Shown here in pieces: positions 21,171-31,883 of a stretch of DNA of 64,000 bases (the stretch's first letter is position 1; the number at the start of each line of letters is the position of its first letter). The stretch comes from Leishmania infantum JPCM5 (Eukaryota; Euglenozoa; Kinetoplastea; Trypanosomatida; Trypanosomatidae). The notes under the pieces were generated by a model, which saw nothing but the letters and a program-made list of their open reading frames with translations, was not told the DNA's origin and ran no database searches. The translations under genes were made by a program, and so were the position numbers. Location: contig NC_009411.2 of NCBI RefSeq assembly GCF_000002875.2, forward strand, positions 682,001 to 746,000, given 5' to 3'.

Positions 21171-23498
21171 ATGGCGGCCTTCGGAGACGCCCCCTTTTTC
21201 GATGCACCAGCCGCGAGCAACGTGGCGCTTGGGCAGACCACAAATCAGTCCTTCTTGTCGTGTGTAGAGAACGACCTGGATCTGCCCCAGGACCGTCCAG
21301 CCACAGGTTCGCCGTCTGAGGGGAGCCTTGACAGACGGAGGAAGGCCTATCGTCGCAGCTTTCTCCCCACGCTTGGCGACGCGGCGCCATCGTCTGGCGT
21401 GCGCAGCCTCGGGACCGCCGACTGCGTCGTAATGGCCGACGTGGAGATGCCTAGCCCAAACAGCGGGCCCCGAAGCAGTCGCGCGACAGTCCTGCAACCA
21501 TCGCTCCCGCCACGTCTCGTTCAGGTGGGGCATGCCAACCCGTCTGCAGAATCCATGATGGAGTTGTCTGTCAGGAGTCGCCCGTTTTACGGCACGGAGA
21601 CGCCGCCGGCGCAGACCGACGCGGACGAGGAGTACGGCTCGCAGGAACCGCTGGCAGACAGCACGGGTGCCACCCACCATTATGGTGGAATAGAGCTCTC
21701 CATGGATGGTGTGACGCTGCGCAGACGAAAGCCTTGGTGGCTGCGGCACCGCATGGTGACACAGCTCGACAGCTGCAGTCTACGCATCCCCCCAGGCTCG
21801 GTGCACTGCATCACGTCCCTCAGTTCCACGTACAGCCGCTGCGCACTGGCGGTGTTGGCAGGTGTTCGCGCTGTCGCACACGCCGAAGGGGCGGCGCTGG
21901 CGAACGCGTACCCCACTACAGTGCTCCGCTACCGCCGTCAAGTTGGGTATGTGACCTCGCTAGACGGCATTCTCCTGGAGGCTACTGTGTTTGAGAATCT
22001 GCTCTTCGCCACCCAACTCCGGTTCCACGTGGACGCACAGACGGAGCGGGAGCTGATTCGCAAAGCAGCGGCGGATGCGCTGCTGACGGACTACTTGGAC
22101 ATCCGCGCCTCTCTGCTAAACCCGGCTCGCCGGTATCTGCTGGCGCTCGCCATGGAGCTTGTGGCGGAGCCTATCGTTCTGCTCCTTGAAGACCCTCTCT
22201 CGTTCTTCTCGCTAGCCCATCTGCAGCTGTTTGTTCGCATGCTGCATCGTCTGCGCCACCGTAACCCAAGCGGCACCGTTGTGTGGAGCGGCTCGGCGAT
22301 TCCGTGGACCCTCTTCGACGACATCGACAGCCTCACGCTGCTAAGCACGGAGGGCAGGACATTCTACACCGGTCACAAGAAGGATGTGGAGGCCTTCTTG
22401 CAGGAGGACCTCGGCATCCTGCGCGTACCCGGCGAAGACGTTGTGGACATCATGGCCCAGACGGAGGTGGACACGCTTGCCGTGACGCGCGCGTCCTTCT
22501 TGTTCCGGAACAGCCGGTATCACCGCCAGCTGCAGCAGGGCCTGCAGGCGCACCGTGCCCGCATCGCGACGAACGCCTTTGCCACGCTCCCCGACACTAC
22601 CCGTGCCCCGCCCCGCTACCTGCGCGTACAGTGGCTTCTGCTGGCGTACGCGCTGCGTGGCAACGTGCTGGGTAGGGTGGCGCTCGTGCTGTGGGCGGGA
22701 CTCGTTGTTGTCATTCTTCTTGTGTGCGCTCTCGTGGCGCTTACAGACGGCGAGGGGCAGGGCAATATGCAAAACGTGCGTGGCACACTCTTCTTGTTGC
22801 TCTCGTGCTCTGTCCAGATCAACTCCATTTTTCTGAAGGCAGAGCTGCGAAACTGGCGTATGTTTCAGCTGCTCAAGAAGAATCTGTACATCTCCGTCAC
22901 CCCCTACTTCGTGGCCACAATTGTGCGTGTCGCTGCACCGCGTCTGTGCTTCGCGCTCGCTGGCTGGATCTGCGCAGCTGTTATTTTCCAGAAGGCCGCC
23001 GTCGTGTCCCTCAGTATTACGATGGCGCTCACCAGCTTCACACATGCCTGTCTCGGACTCGTGGCGGTGTATTGGTTTCCGCGCTTCGACTACCTGCTGC
23101 TGCTCAATCACATCTACTATGGCTACTGCGTCATCATCAGCGGCTTTCTTGTAAGCCTCACCTCCATCCCGCGGTTCTTGCAGTTTCTCTCCATTCTTCG
23201 CATCGGCTACGGCGGCTTGCTGGCGGCAGAGCTGCGCGGCCGCACCTTCGGCTGCGACTCCGCGTCGTCGGGATCCGAGATGGAGTCTGGTAGCCGCATC
23301 AGCAGTCGCGCCAGTGCCTTTCTTGCACCGTCCGCATCGTGCTACACCGGCCAGCAGTACTTGGATTTTATTGGGCTCTCGGACGACAGCTGGGGCATGT
23401 CGGTGCTGATTCTGTTGGTTCTGTCTGTCGGTATCACGATCACGCTGGGGCTTAGCATGCACATCACCTCCGGCGCAACGCTTCTCTCCTCCACATGA
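21171..23498 (+). CDS. ABCG-type half transporter with degenerate, probably inactive ATPase domain
   Basis: A 775-residue protein laid out like ABCG half transporters: a long polar N-terminus (about 1-165), a nucleotide-binding-like domain (about 165-420) and an ABC2-type membrane domain (about 485-775, with about six hydrophobic helices and a loop before the last one). The fold signature survives in GYVTSLDGILLEATVFENLLF and LAMELVAEPIVLLL, but the catalytic motifs do not. The Walker A position (214-223) reads ITSLSSTYSR with no glycine loop or lysine. The Q-loop glutamine is serine. The signature position (314-321) reads SLLNPARR instead of SGGE. The Walker B/catalytic pair is E340-D341 and the D-loop is SFFS. 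The H-loop histidine is missing (SGSAIPW, 373-379). The frame is intact over its whole length, so this is a maintained gene. It may be a non-hydrolysing partner of another ABCG half or a membrane protein with a new role. The start is the first ATG after the acceptor at 20955. Confidence 0.82.
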   Translation: MAAFGDAPFFDAPAASNVALGQTTNQSFLSCVENDLDLPQDRPATGSPSEGSLDRRRKAYRRSFLPTLGDAAPSSGVRSLGTADCVVMADVEMPSPNSGPRSSRATVLQPSLPPRLVQVGHANPSAESMMELSVRSRPFYGTETPPAQTDADEEYGSQEPLADSTGATHHYGGIELSMDGVTLRRRKPWWLRHRMVTQLDSCSLRIPPGSVHCITSLSSTYSRCALAVLAGVRAVAHAEGAALANAYPTTVLRYRRQVGYVTSLDGILLEATVFENLLFATQLRFHVDAQTERELIRKAAADALLTDYLDIRASLLNPARRYLLALAMELVAEPIVLLLEDPLSFFSLAHLQLFVRMLHRLRHRNPSGTVVWSGSAIPWTLFDDIDSLTLLSTEGRTFYTGHKKDVEAFLQEDLGILRVPGEDVVDIMAQTEVDTLAVTRASFLFRNSRYHRQLQQGLQAHRARIATNAFATLPDTTRAPPRYLRVQWLLLAYALRGNVLGRVALVLWAGLVVVILLVCALVALTDGEGQGNMQNVRGTLFLLLSCSVQINSIFLKAELRNWRMFQLLKKNLYISVTPYFVATIVRVAAPRLCFALAGWICAAVIFQKAAVVSLSITMALTSFTHACLGLVAVYWFPRFDYLLLLNHIYYGYCVIISGFLVSLTSIPRFLQFLSILRIGYGGLLAAELRGRTFGCDSASSGSEMESGSRISSRASAFLAPSASCYTGQQYLDFIGLSDDSWGMSVLILLVLSVGITITLGLSMHITSGATLLSST

Positions 23499-24538
23499 GC
23501 GCGGAGTGTCGGAAACGTGAAACCCGTCGACATGCAAGATGAAAAGCTACAAGACCGCCTGTGTGTTGGTGTGTATCGAAATGAACCGACGTGTTCATCT
23601 CTTGGTCCTCCTCGTCTTGCCAGAGCTGCTGCGGATTTTGGTGTTTCTTGCTTCGGTGAAGGAGTGAAGTCCGGATGAGTCTGTTACGCAAAAGTGCCAC
23701 CCACCCACCCCCTCTGCTCCAACCTGTGCGTGTGCGCCGTGGCGTCGCTGCGCTTTTCTTTCTCTGCGTGTTTGTTCTCTGGATCGCTTCCCTGTCTTTC
23801 GCTACCGTCCTTCGCTACGTCAACGCTCGCATCGACCTGCCTCGTTCAACTGGACTTTGGTATTGCCGGTGTGTGCCGTCTACGGACACTGCTGCATCCA
23901 CGCTGACGCCTTGGTGTCGCTCCTACGCCCCACCCCACCCCCTTACCCACCCTTTAGGAGACGTTGTGTGGTTGCTATCATTTCCGTTTGCGAGCTGGGG
24001 TGTACTCCTCGCTTCAACTTGCATCTGGGTCTCCTCTTGCTCTGCTTTCCATGCCTTGACGATTATGTGTCACTCTTGCAGCACAGGAGTGGGGGCGGCC
24101 GCAAGCTCGGTGTTGTCTCGCGCTGCACCCACTCATGGGCCACCCCCTTCCTGTTGCCACACCGATGTGGCACGGTTGTTCCACCCTCCCTCCCTCCCTC
24201 CATGCACGCTGGCTCCTCATACCCTCTTCTGCACTACAACACACCCGTACAAAAACGTGTGCGCATCGACACACACCGCCGTCAAACACGCGGCCTCCCT
24301 TCTTTTTTGTGGCTCGCTTCTCACGTGAAGTCTTCCCCATACTCCGGTTCTTTTCTTCCTTGTCCCCCTCCCCGTGTGTTGTGGTGCGTGGCCGCGCTCT
24401 ACCCCTCCCCCCATCCCCTGCCCCCCTGACACAACGCGACTCCGCTTGAAATCTTCGCTCCTCCGTTGTCATCATCGCTTCGCCCACCCAGCGAGACAGT
24501 TTAGGCCACCACCACCACCACCACCTTCCCCAAGCACA
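23499..24538 (+). promoter_or_regulatory. Intergenic region and leader of eRF1
   Basis: No gene is seen. It is pyrimidine-rich from 23690 onward. Likely acceptors are CCCAG (AG 24490-24491) or TTTAG (24503-24504), 35-50 bases before ATG 24539. A (CCA)n run lies at about 24507-24526 in the leader. Confidence 0.45.
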
Positions 24539-25900
24539 ATGTCCGGCGAGAAGGAGCTGACAGATGCGGAGAAGACCATTGAGCGGTACAAGGTCAAGAA
24601 GCTCATTCAGATGCTCGAATCCGCGCGTGGTATGGGTACTAGCGTGATCAGCGTGTACATGACGCCGAAGGAGCAGATTGCCGGCATGGTGGCGAAGCTC
24701 AACAACGAGTACGGCACGGCGTCGAACATCAAGTCTCACACAAACAAGCTGAGCGTGCAGAGCGCCATCACGGCAGCCCTTGGCCGCCTCAAACAGATTC
24801 CGCGTGTGCCGGCGAACGGCCTGCTGCTGTACTCCGGCACCGTGATGACGGCCGACAACAAGGAGAAAAAGCTGACGCTTGATATTGAGCCCTTCAAGGC
24901 CGTCAGCCGCAGCCTCTACCTGTGCGACAACAAATTCCACACGGAAGAGCTGCGCCGCATGCTCGAGTCGGACGACAAGTTCGGCTTCATTATCATGGAC
25001 GGTAGCGGCTCCACCTTTGCAACGGTGTGCGGCGATGTCAAGGAGAAACTCGGCTCCTTCACGGTGGAGCTGCCGAAGAAGCACGGTCGTGGTGGTCAGA
25101 GTAAGAACCGTTTCGCGCGCATCCGTATGGAGCGGCGCCACAACTACGTGCGCAAGGTGGCCGAGACGGCGGTCAGCTACTTCATCACGAACGACCGCCC
25201 GAACGTGCGCGGTCTCGTGCTCGCCGGTTCAGCCGACTTCAAGGAGGTGCTCTTCCAATCCGACCTCTTCGACCCTCGTCTAAAGGAGGTAGTGGTGAAG
25301 ATCGTCGATGTGGCGCATCCGGGTGATGTGGGGCTGAATCAGGCCATCGACCTCTCCGCCGACGCTCTGTCCGGCGTCAAGCTGGTGCAAGAGAAGAAGC
25401 TGCTGCAAACGTTCTTCGACCAGATCGCGATGGACACGCAGCAGTACTGCTTCGGTGTAAATGACACAATGCGCTGCCTGGAAGCGGGTGCGGTAGAGAC
25501 GCTCATCTGTTTCGAGGACCTCCAGGTGAACCGGTACGTCATCATCAAGAACAAGGGCGCTGAGGACGAGGCGACCGAAATTCACCTCCTCACCGAGGCA
25601 GAAGCGAACAAGAAGAACATCCACGCCCACGAAGCTGGCAAGACGCAGAACGAGATCGAGTCGGAGAATTTTGTGGACTGGCTTGCCCAGAACTACCAAA
25701 AGTTCGGCTGCACCCTGGAGCTCATCAGCGACCGTAGCCAGGAGGGCACGCAGCTCGTGCGCGGCTTCGGCGGCATTGGCGGCATCCTGCGCTACAAGAT
25801 GGACGTCATGGCGCTCCGAGACCATGAGAAAAAAGAGGAGGATGACGATCGCATCGCCGCGAACAACGAGGAGTTCGACTTCGACGACGACTTCATGTAA
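24539..25900 (+). CDS. ERF1: Eukaryotic peptide chain release factor 1 (eRF1)
   Basis: A 453-residue cytosolic factor that recognises all three stop codons in the ribosomal A site and triggers peptide release, acting with eRF3. Stop-codon decoding elements are intact: NIKS at 63-66 (after GTAS) and YLCDNKF at 127-133. The catalytic GGQ is at 185-187 in the conserved HGRGGQSKNRFARIRMERRHNY context. The C domain includes GFGGIGGILRYKMD and ends in an acidic tail (DFDDDFM), the usual eRF3-binding end. Length is typical (human 437). Residues after NIKS read HTNK rather than the human RVNR. The long upstream in-frame extension translates pyrimidine tract and CCA repeat and is rejected; the family N-terminus fixes the start. 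Confidence 0.97.
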   Translation: MSGEKELTDAEKTIERYKVKKLIQMLESARGMGTSVISVYMTPKEQIAGMVAKLNNEYGTASNIKSHTNKLSVQSAITAALGRLKQIPRVPANGLLLYSGTVMTADNKEKKLTLDIEPFKAVSRSLYLCDNKFHTEELRRMLESDDKFGFIIMDGSGSTFATVCGDVKEKLGSFTVELPKKHGRGGQSKNRFARIRMERRHNYVRKVAETAVSYFITNDRPNVRGLVLAGSADFKEVLFQSDLFDPRLKEVVVKIVDVAHPGDVGLNQAIDLSADALSGVKLVQEKKLLQTFFDQIAMDTQQYCFGVNDTMRCLEAGAVETLICFEDLQVNRYVIIKNKGAEDEATEIHLLTEAEANKKNIHAHEAGKTQNEIESENFVDWLAQNYQKFGCTLELISDRSQEGTQLVRGFGGIGGILRYKMDVMALRDHEKKEEDDDRIAANNEEFDFDDDFM

Positions 25901-27199
25901 GCTTCAGCCCTTTGCCTCGTCTACCCTCTGAAGAGGGGGACGGACGGGCGCGTCAACGTATGTGTGTGTGTGTGTGTGTGTGCGGTGCGTGGCGGTAGTT
26001 GCCACCAAAGAGGGGGCGTGGGACTGGGTGATGAACGGCAGGATCGAAGAGAAGGTGCTTGCTCAATCTCTATCTCTGTATGTGACAACCTGTGGCTCCC
26101 TCGCCTCTCTTCTTCTCGCCCGCGCACGGGCCGTACTCGACTCATGGCTCTTCCGGCTGCTGTTTTGCGTTTGCACGCGTCAGGCGTGCTTGACGCCGCG
26201 CTGTCGCCCTTCTTTCGACATTGTGTGCATGTGCGTGTCCACTTCTTCATCATGCCCTCGCGCCTGTGTGCAGCTGTGCGCACTGGTGGGTCTTCCTTGT
26301 TGCTGGGTGTTGCGTGGGGGGTGGCGGTTCAGCGCCGACGGCGGCATTCCTCCGTGTCTGCCACACAGCACGCACTTCATCGTGCCCGCATCTGTGTGTC
26401 ATCATACGGTGCAAGACACCGAGGGGGTAATGCAAGGGGGGCGAGGGAGAGGAGGGATGGGAGAGAGAGGGGGGAGGAGGGGTCGCAGCCCGGAGGTTCT
26501 TTGCAATCAACAAAGTGGAACACGAGTGCGAAGGGGGAAGATGACGAAGCGCCCGTGACGAAGAGAATGCGGCGAGACCGAACGCAATACAAACGCGCGC
26601 TCGTCATTCATGATGCTTCTCGTCACCGCCGCTCTCTCTCTGTATGTTTTCCCTCCCTCCCTCCCCCATCCGCTCGTGTCTTCAGTGCCATTCAATGTAC
26701 TCTTCGAGTTTAAGGTGGTGATTAACACAACAACGAAAAAGAAGGCAATTAATGAGTCTAACTAACGTGCTACTGCACGTGAGCGAAGTGCAAAGCCATA
26801 AACAAGCAAAAGGGGTTCACGGAACGGTGATTACGATAAGCGGCCACAAGGTGAATGATGTGCACACACGCTTGGGTGCATCAGAGCAAGGTTGTGTGAA
26901 CTCTGTAGAGAGGCGGCGCGTGGCTTGCGCGGTTCTGTGTTGGGCCGCATTCGTATCGATGTATGCGTGTGTGTGTGTGTGTGTTGCGTGCTCCACCCCG
27001 TAATGCAGCTCCGCTTTGCTGTCTTGGGGTTCCTCTCTTCCTCCCTCCCTCCCTGTCTCTATCCCCGGGCTCCCCGTGTTCGCCGCCGCCTGCCCCCCCC
27101 CCCTCCCCCATTTTTGCCGCCTCAACCGAGCGAAACTCATCTCGGCAATACCGACTGGCTACACCGGGTCTGAAGCCAGCGTTGCGCGTCCTCTACCTA
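25901..27199 (+). other. Intergenic region after eRF1
   Basis: No gene is supported. It contains a TG run at about 25960-25982, a purine-rich block (26425-26490), and a pyrimidine tract with C-run near 27040-27115 that could have served as splice acceptor for the following relic. Confidence 0.5.
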
Positions 27200-28751
27200 G
27201 TCAGGAAGAAGTGGGTGCTGAAGGTGGCGGATCCGCAGAACATACTGTGAGGGATGGCCGACCTCCACGCCACCAATGGCGCCACTCGGGGATCTCCTTA
27301 AGGAGAAGTCCCTCGTCACCGTCGGTGCGTCGTTCGGCGCCGCTGCCATGCAGTTCGCTCACTTTGGCAAGTGAGGAGCGCGTCCCGACGTGTCCGGGGG
27401 CGTTGCGAAAGGAGGAGAGCTCCGCTGGCGTCAGCGAAGAGATTGCTGCAGCCGAGAAGGGCGAAGCTGCTCTTGTGGGTTCCAGGGCTCCACTTTGCGC
27501 CGTCTACCCTCGGCGTCCCGGGGTGCCATCAAGCGTCTAACACTATCAAGACCTCCCTCTCCGGTACGCCAGCGAATGAGCAAAGGACCGTCGTTCTCTG
27601 CGCCGCGCACTTGCACCGGAAGTTTGTCTCTCCCGCACCGCATTCCTCTTCGTATCAGCACTGTGAACACACTTCCCAGGGGAGGGGGCACATGAGGTTC
27701 GCTTCGATCTGCATGCGGCCACTCACGAACTCGGTGCATCCGGGGGCCCATCATCGGGCTAGAGGACTTCCTCTCCGACCGCAACAAAACTTCCACGAAC
27801 TTCAGCGAGCACATAGCTGCCGCCGAGGTGCTGGCGTCCGAGACTGACATCTTCGCCGACGACTCCCTTGGCACGTCACACCGTGCGATTGCGATACGGG
27901 TGGAGCTTCCGAGGCTGCCGCTGCGCCGTGCGGCGGGTGATTTGATAGAGCGGGGGTTGGCCTTCTACTCGAAGCTGTTGCGCGAGCCAGCACCGGCCGC
28001 AGGCGGTGCTGATTGGCAGCAGCGACATTGCACGCAAGCCGCGCCTTATCCGGAGCCTCGCGAAGCTTGTGCACCGCCATCTTTGTGTCCGGTGTCGTCG
28101 CCCTCACTTTCCTCGTTGCACGTGGCTACCAGGCTCTCAAAGAGTACGAGCCGGACGAGAGGAAGAACGATGTATCAACGTGGCCAGCACCCTGTTGTCA
28201 AGCTCCTTTATGGGGCGGGACTGCTCGGCGTCGTCGCAGTCGTGCTCGCAATATGCGGCCGAGCTTCTCCGGATTTTGCCGTAAAGCGGCATTGATATAG
28301 TGCTGTCAATCGACCATGTCGTCGTTAGACCCCCCCCCGGATACAGGTCTGCGCTAAAGGGCACGCACACTCCAGGACGGCGCCACGCTCCCGTGTAGGA
28401 GCTGGCTTCCCCATTCATGCCTCCCGACATATACAGCGTCGACGGCGGCTCCACCCCCTCTCGGCACCTTTGGGCAGGGGCACCGACGGTCGGCGTATAC
28501 GAGCTCATTACGTGGGCGCCGTCGGTGGTGACGGTGCCGGCCGCACTCCCCGAGACCGTAACGTACCAGGTCTTCCAGCATCTTTCCGAGCCGCTGCACC
28601 GAATCGTCAGTACGAACGTACAGCAAGCAACAGGCCGGTGCGGATGGCGTGTCGCGGTCGCTGCTGCACGCACGAGGCGCCGCTGTGCACGATCCCGCAA
28701 AACAAGGCCGTGTGCCGCGAGTCGAACAAGTTGTGCGGGGCAACAGGATGA
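27200..28751 (+). pseudogene. Decayed protein gene (unidentified) with traces of membrane segments
   Basis: Protein-like fragments follow one another in shifting plus-strand frames. A piece from ATG 27276 to a stop at 27372 has a hydrophobic stretch (VTVGASFGAAAMQF). Another runs 27747 to about 28010 (starting PIIGLEDFLSDRN). From there the reading passes to frame 1 (LIGSSDIARKPRLIRSLAKL, to about 28074) and then frame 2, with a clear membrane-like helix (FVSGVVALTFLVARGY) and a charged tail. A last pair lies at 28428-28640 and up to 28751 (Cys-rich). Codons in these pieces mostly end in G or C as in real genes here. No family could be named. At least four frame changes and several stops make it non-functional as a single protein. 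Chance ORFs remain possible for the outer pieces. Confidence 0.4.
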
Positions 28752-29947
28752 GCGAGTAGAGTCGCTCTTGTCGTATTGGTGTATGCGCGTGCGTGCTGCC
28801 CATCAGCAGCGCTGCGCTTTGTGTGTCATGAGCTTCCATCTCCACATGCATCATGGGGTGGTGCTAGGGTGGTAGGTTCGGGCTGAGAAGAGAGGCGGTA
28901 AATGCCGAGAGACGAGGTACGCGGTGACAAATATGGTGTTCGCGGCTTTCTGGGGAGGGGCATCGCCACGGCGAACCGCGCTGTCCGCTCACTCGGCTTC
29001 TTTGTCCAGTGACTCCTCTCTCCCTTCTCTTTCCTTTTTGCTTGACGGCATGTCTGCTTTTACATCTTCTACCATAATCGTCGCTCGTTACTCGTTTTTT
29101 GTTGTTATGTTTCTCTTCACCCGTGTCTGCTCGCAGCGTTTCAGATTGCCAGCAATGTGCACCCCCCCCCTCCCCTTCCGACTGCACACCGCCACACGAC
29201 TTCAGAGAATTCCAGAAAGCACAGGAGGAGGCAAGACTGCGAGGAAAACGACGAGCACAACTAACACGCGCACGAAGTTGGCGCGGTAACCTGACGCCGT
29301 GTTTTCGCCCGTGCTCGTTAGTATGCGAGGCGTACGAGAGAGGCTCTTTCCGAGTGCCGTTCCAACAGGCCGTTGCGCCGTAGCAAGCCCCATGTCCATG
29401 GAGACGCAAGAAGCGCACCCACACACATGTGTGTCCCCCTCCTCCCTCCTCAAATTCGCCTCCCTCTTTCTGTGCTCTTCCACATCGACTCCGCGTGCGC
29501 AGTTGCAGCCGCCTTCTCTTTTTTTTTCTGTCGCTGCTCCTCAACAACATCGCAGAAAAACAACCAACCAACCGAGCATCAAAGCCTCTTCCCACCCCAC
29601 CCCCTCTCTCCCCTTCCTTTCCCCACTTCGCGGTTTGTTTGCCTGAACTCTCAGCCTGTTCAGTGTTACTCCGTAGTCTTGGCGTTTTCCCTTTCCACCT
29701 CCGCCCCACCCTGGGTTTTCCTTTTTGTGCATATTTGCGTTAGTTAACCACTGAAGTCAGTACACAGCTGTCCCCATCCCCATCCCTTTTTTTTTTTCTT
29801 CCTACTACACAATAAGCTCTGGCCTGCACGCCGTCACTGCGGCGTCTACACACACTGCATTCTCATCAGCATTCTCCCTGTGAAACTGTTCCTCCCGTTC
29901 TCTATCATTGTTTATTGCCTTTCTCCACCCACCACCAAACAGCAACA
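28752..29947 (+). promoter_or_regulatory. Intergenic region and leader of the BAR-domain gene
   Basis: No gene is seen. Strong pyrimidine tracts occur at 29505-29530 and 29780-29800 (T-run). Candidate AG acceptors lie at about 29870 (TCATCAG) and 29941-29942, directly before ATG 29948. Confidence 0.4.
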
Positions 29948-30967
29948 ATGCCGCTCTGCGCCAGCATCCCCGCGACGGTCGACACCGACACGAACACCCG
30001 CGCTCTCTACCTGGATGATTTGGACAAGTGCATGAAGAACTTCAACAGTGCCCTCGCGTCCACCATGAACGCGTACCAAAACCTCCTCACCGCGTTTGAT
30101 CAGGTGGCGCAGGTGTACGGCAACGTCGCCCAGGAGTGCGGGGATGAGGTGCGCAAGCCGGTTGGCGAATTCCGCGACGGGATGCGCGATCTCAAGGACA
30201 AAGGTGGCTTCGAGACGTTCAACCACGAGATCCACGTGGGCACGATTGCTGTAATGGAGCCGGTGAAATTGGACCTGAAGAAGGCGCTCAAGTCGCTCAA
30301 GTTCCTGAGGCTGAAGCAGAAGGAGTACGACACCGTTCGCTACGAGCTGGAGCAGACCGAGAAGTCGTACGCGAAGAAGAACAAGCCCTTGGTAGCGAGC
30401 AACAGCTACAAGAAGACGCTCGCAAAGCGAGATAAGGTGAAGGCGTCGTACGATGCGAGTCGCGAGGCCTTTGGCGACGAGATGAACGCACTGCAGGCTA
30501 CGACCAAGTCCGTTCTGCTCCAGTCCCTCAACAACTACCTCCACTGCACGGCCGCTTTTTGTGGACAACTGGAGGCAACCATGGACGGCTACCGCACCGA
30601 CGTGGACCACCATGGCAGCACCACGTTTGCAAACGACCAAATGGACAAGCTGAAGGAGAAAGCCGAAGCCGAGTCGATGGCGCGGCGCGCGCAGCGCAAG
30701 AACGAGGCGTCGAACCCGTTCCAGACTGGAAACGATGTCACATCGAACAACAGCCACCGCAACTTGCCTTCGGTTGATGATGGCCTCTACCAAAAGAAGG
30801 ATTCGCTGGTGGACACTGAGAGCGCCAACCGCTACCCCAACGCTGAACTTGCGCCGCCGATGCAGAACGGCGGTGACGACTTCACGCTGAGGGAGCAGTA
30901 TGAGAACGAGGCGCCCGGCGATGCCGATGCCGTGAACCCGCTCGTTGACGCAAACGACGACGAGTGA
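29948..30967 (+). CDS. BAR-domain membrane-curvature protein with NPF motif
   Basis: A 339-residue protein whose first two thirds (about 12-230) form the three long charged helices of a BAR domain: DDLDKCMKNFNSAL opens helix 1, and a classical KRDKVKASYDASREAF block followed by LNNYLHCTAAFCGQLEATM marks helices 2-3. BAR dimers bind and bend membranes in endocytosis and vesicle scission. The C-terminal third (about 230-339) is polar and probably disordered. It contains NPF at 256-258, the ligand for EH-domain endocytic adaptors, and ends in an acidic tail. There is no SH3 domain. ATG 29948 is chosen because the in-frame upstream extension is leader sequence with a splice-like AG in it. It is the last plus-strand gene before the strand-switch region. 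Confidence 0.85.
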   Translation: MPLCASIPATVDTDTNTRALYLDDLDKCMKNFNSALASTMNAYQNLLTAFDQVAQVYGNVAQECGDEVRKPVGEFRDGMRDLKDKGGFETFNHEIHVGTIAVMEPVKLDLKKALKSLKFLRLKQKEYDTVRYELEQTEKSYAKKNKPLVASNSYKKTLAKRDKVKASYDASREAFGDEMNALQATTKSVLLQSLNNYLHCTAAFCGQLEATMDGYRTDVDHHGSTTFANDQMDKLKEKAEAESMARRAQRKNEASNPFQTGNDVTSNNSHRNLPSVDDGLYQKKDSLVDTESANRYPNAELAPPMQNGGDDFTLREQYENEAPGDADAVNPLVDANDDE

Positions 30968-31849
30968 GTGACGAAACGACAAACGTGTGCGACCTCTAAT
31001 ACACAACTCGGCCCCTCCTCAGCGGCACTCCCCTCCTCTCCCCTCCCCTCCCCCTTTCGGTGTGTTCCTTCTCTAGTAGATTGCTTGCTTGTCTGTCTGC
31101 AGTCTCCTACACAGGTCTTTGCACATACGCGCAAACGCCGCCGGGACCTGCGGTGCAGGCTGAGCGAGTGTATGTGCATGTATATATGTGTGTGCGTGCG
31201 TGCGTTTCCTTCAACGGGCAGCGCACTGCCGTCCTCGTGGAAATTGCTTGCATTTGCAGGTAAAAGCATGCATATGGATTATTCAAGCCTGTTTACGTTG
31301 TCACGTGTGTTTCCACCTTTCCTCACCACCCCCGATGAGCTCGGTTCGTTCTGTTTGTTTTTCGCGCCTACGCACTCCCCCTCCGCCACACGCACACACA
31401 CACTCGTTTTTTTTTTCGCTCTTTCGTCCTTCTCTTTGTCACCTACGATCCTTTTTTTTCTGTTTGTTTGTTTCGCAGAGCGAACGCGTCACTAGGGTTC
31501 GCCATCCGTTGTTTTCATAGTGGAGGGGAGAAGGATGGAAGGTTGCTTCCGTTACCAGGGAGGTTGGGAGGAGGGCAACGAAGCGTCTTGGTGCGGGAGA
31601 CCCGCCAGACCCTGAGAACGCGCGCCCTCTGTCGCCGCGTGTCTTCCTCGCCCCCCCCTTTTTTTTTCTTTTTGGCCCTTATTGTTTTCGAGTGAACTGC
31701 CTCTCTCATTTTTCTGTTGTCGTTTCGCATGTATGTAGCCCACCTCCACGAAGGCCTTGAAGAAGCACACAAGAAGAAACAAAAAAAGAAAAAAGGAAAG
31801 CAATGAAAGCGAAGAGCACGAACATCTGCTGCCGCTGCTGCTGTTGTTG

Positions 31850-31850
<1 letters not shown>

Positions 31851-31882
<32 letters not shown>
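31851..31882 (+). repeat. (GT)n microsatellite
   Basis: Sixteen GT units preceded by a (CTG)n-like stretch, inside the strand-switch region. Confidence 0.95.

Positions 31883-31883
<1 letters not shown>

Noticed and set aside
22341..23537. 398-codon minus-strand open frame
   Set aside because: Antisense shadow of the ABCG-like gene, His/Gln/Arg-rich with no recognisable features and against cluster direction.
24014..25141. 375-codon minus-strand open frame
   Set aside because: Antisense to eRF1, whose identity is certain.
28137..28700. 187-codon minus-strand open frame
   Set aside because: Opposite to cluster direction and overlapping plus-strand relic fragments with better codon endings; no domain seen.
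29912..31006. 364-codon minus-strand open frame
   Set aside because: Antisense to the BAR-domain gene; Val/Leu/His-rich composition is typical of a reversed helical gene.
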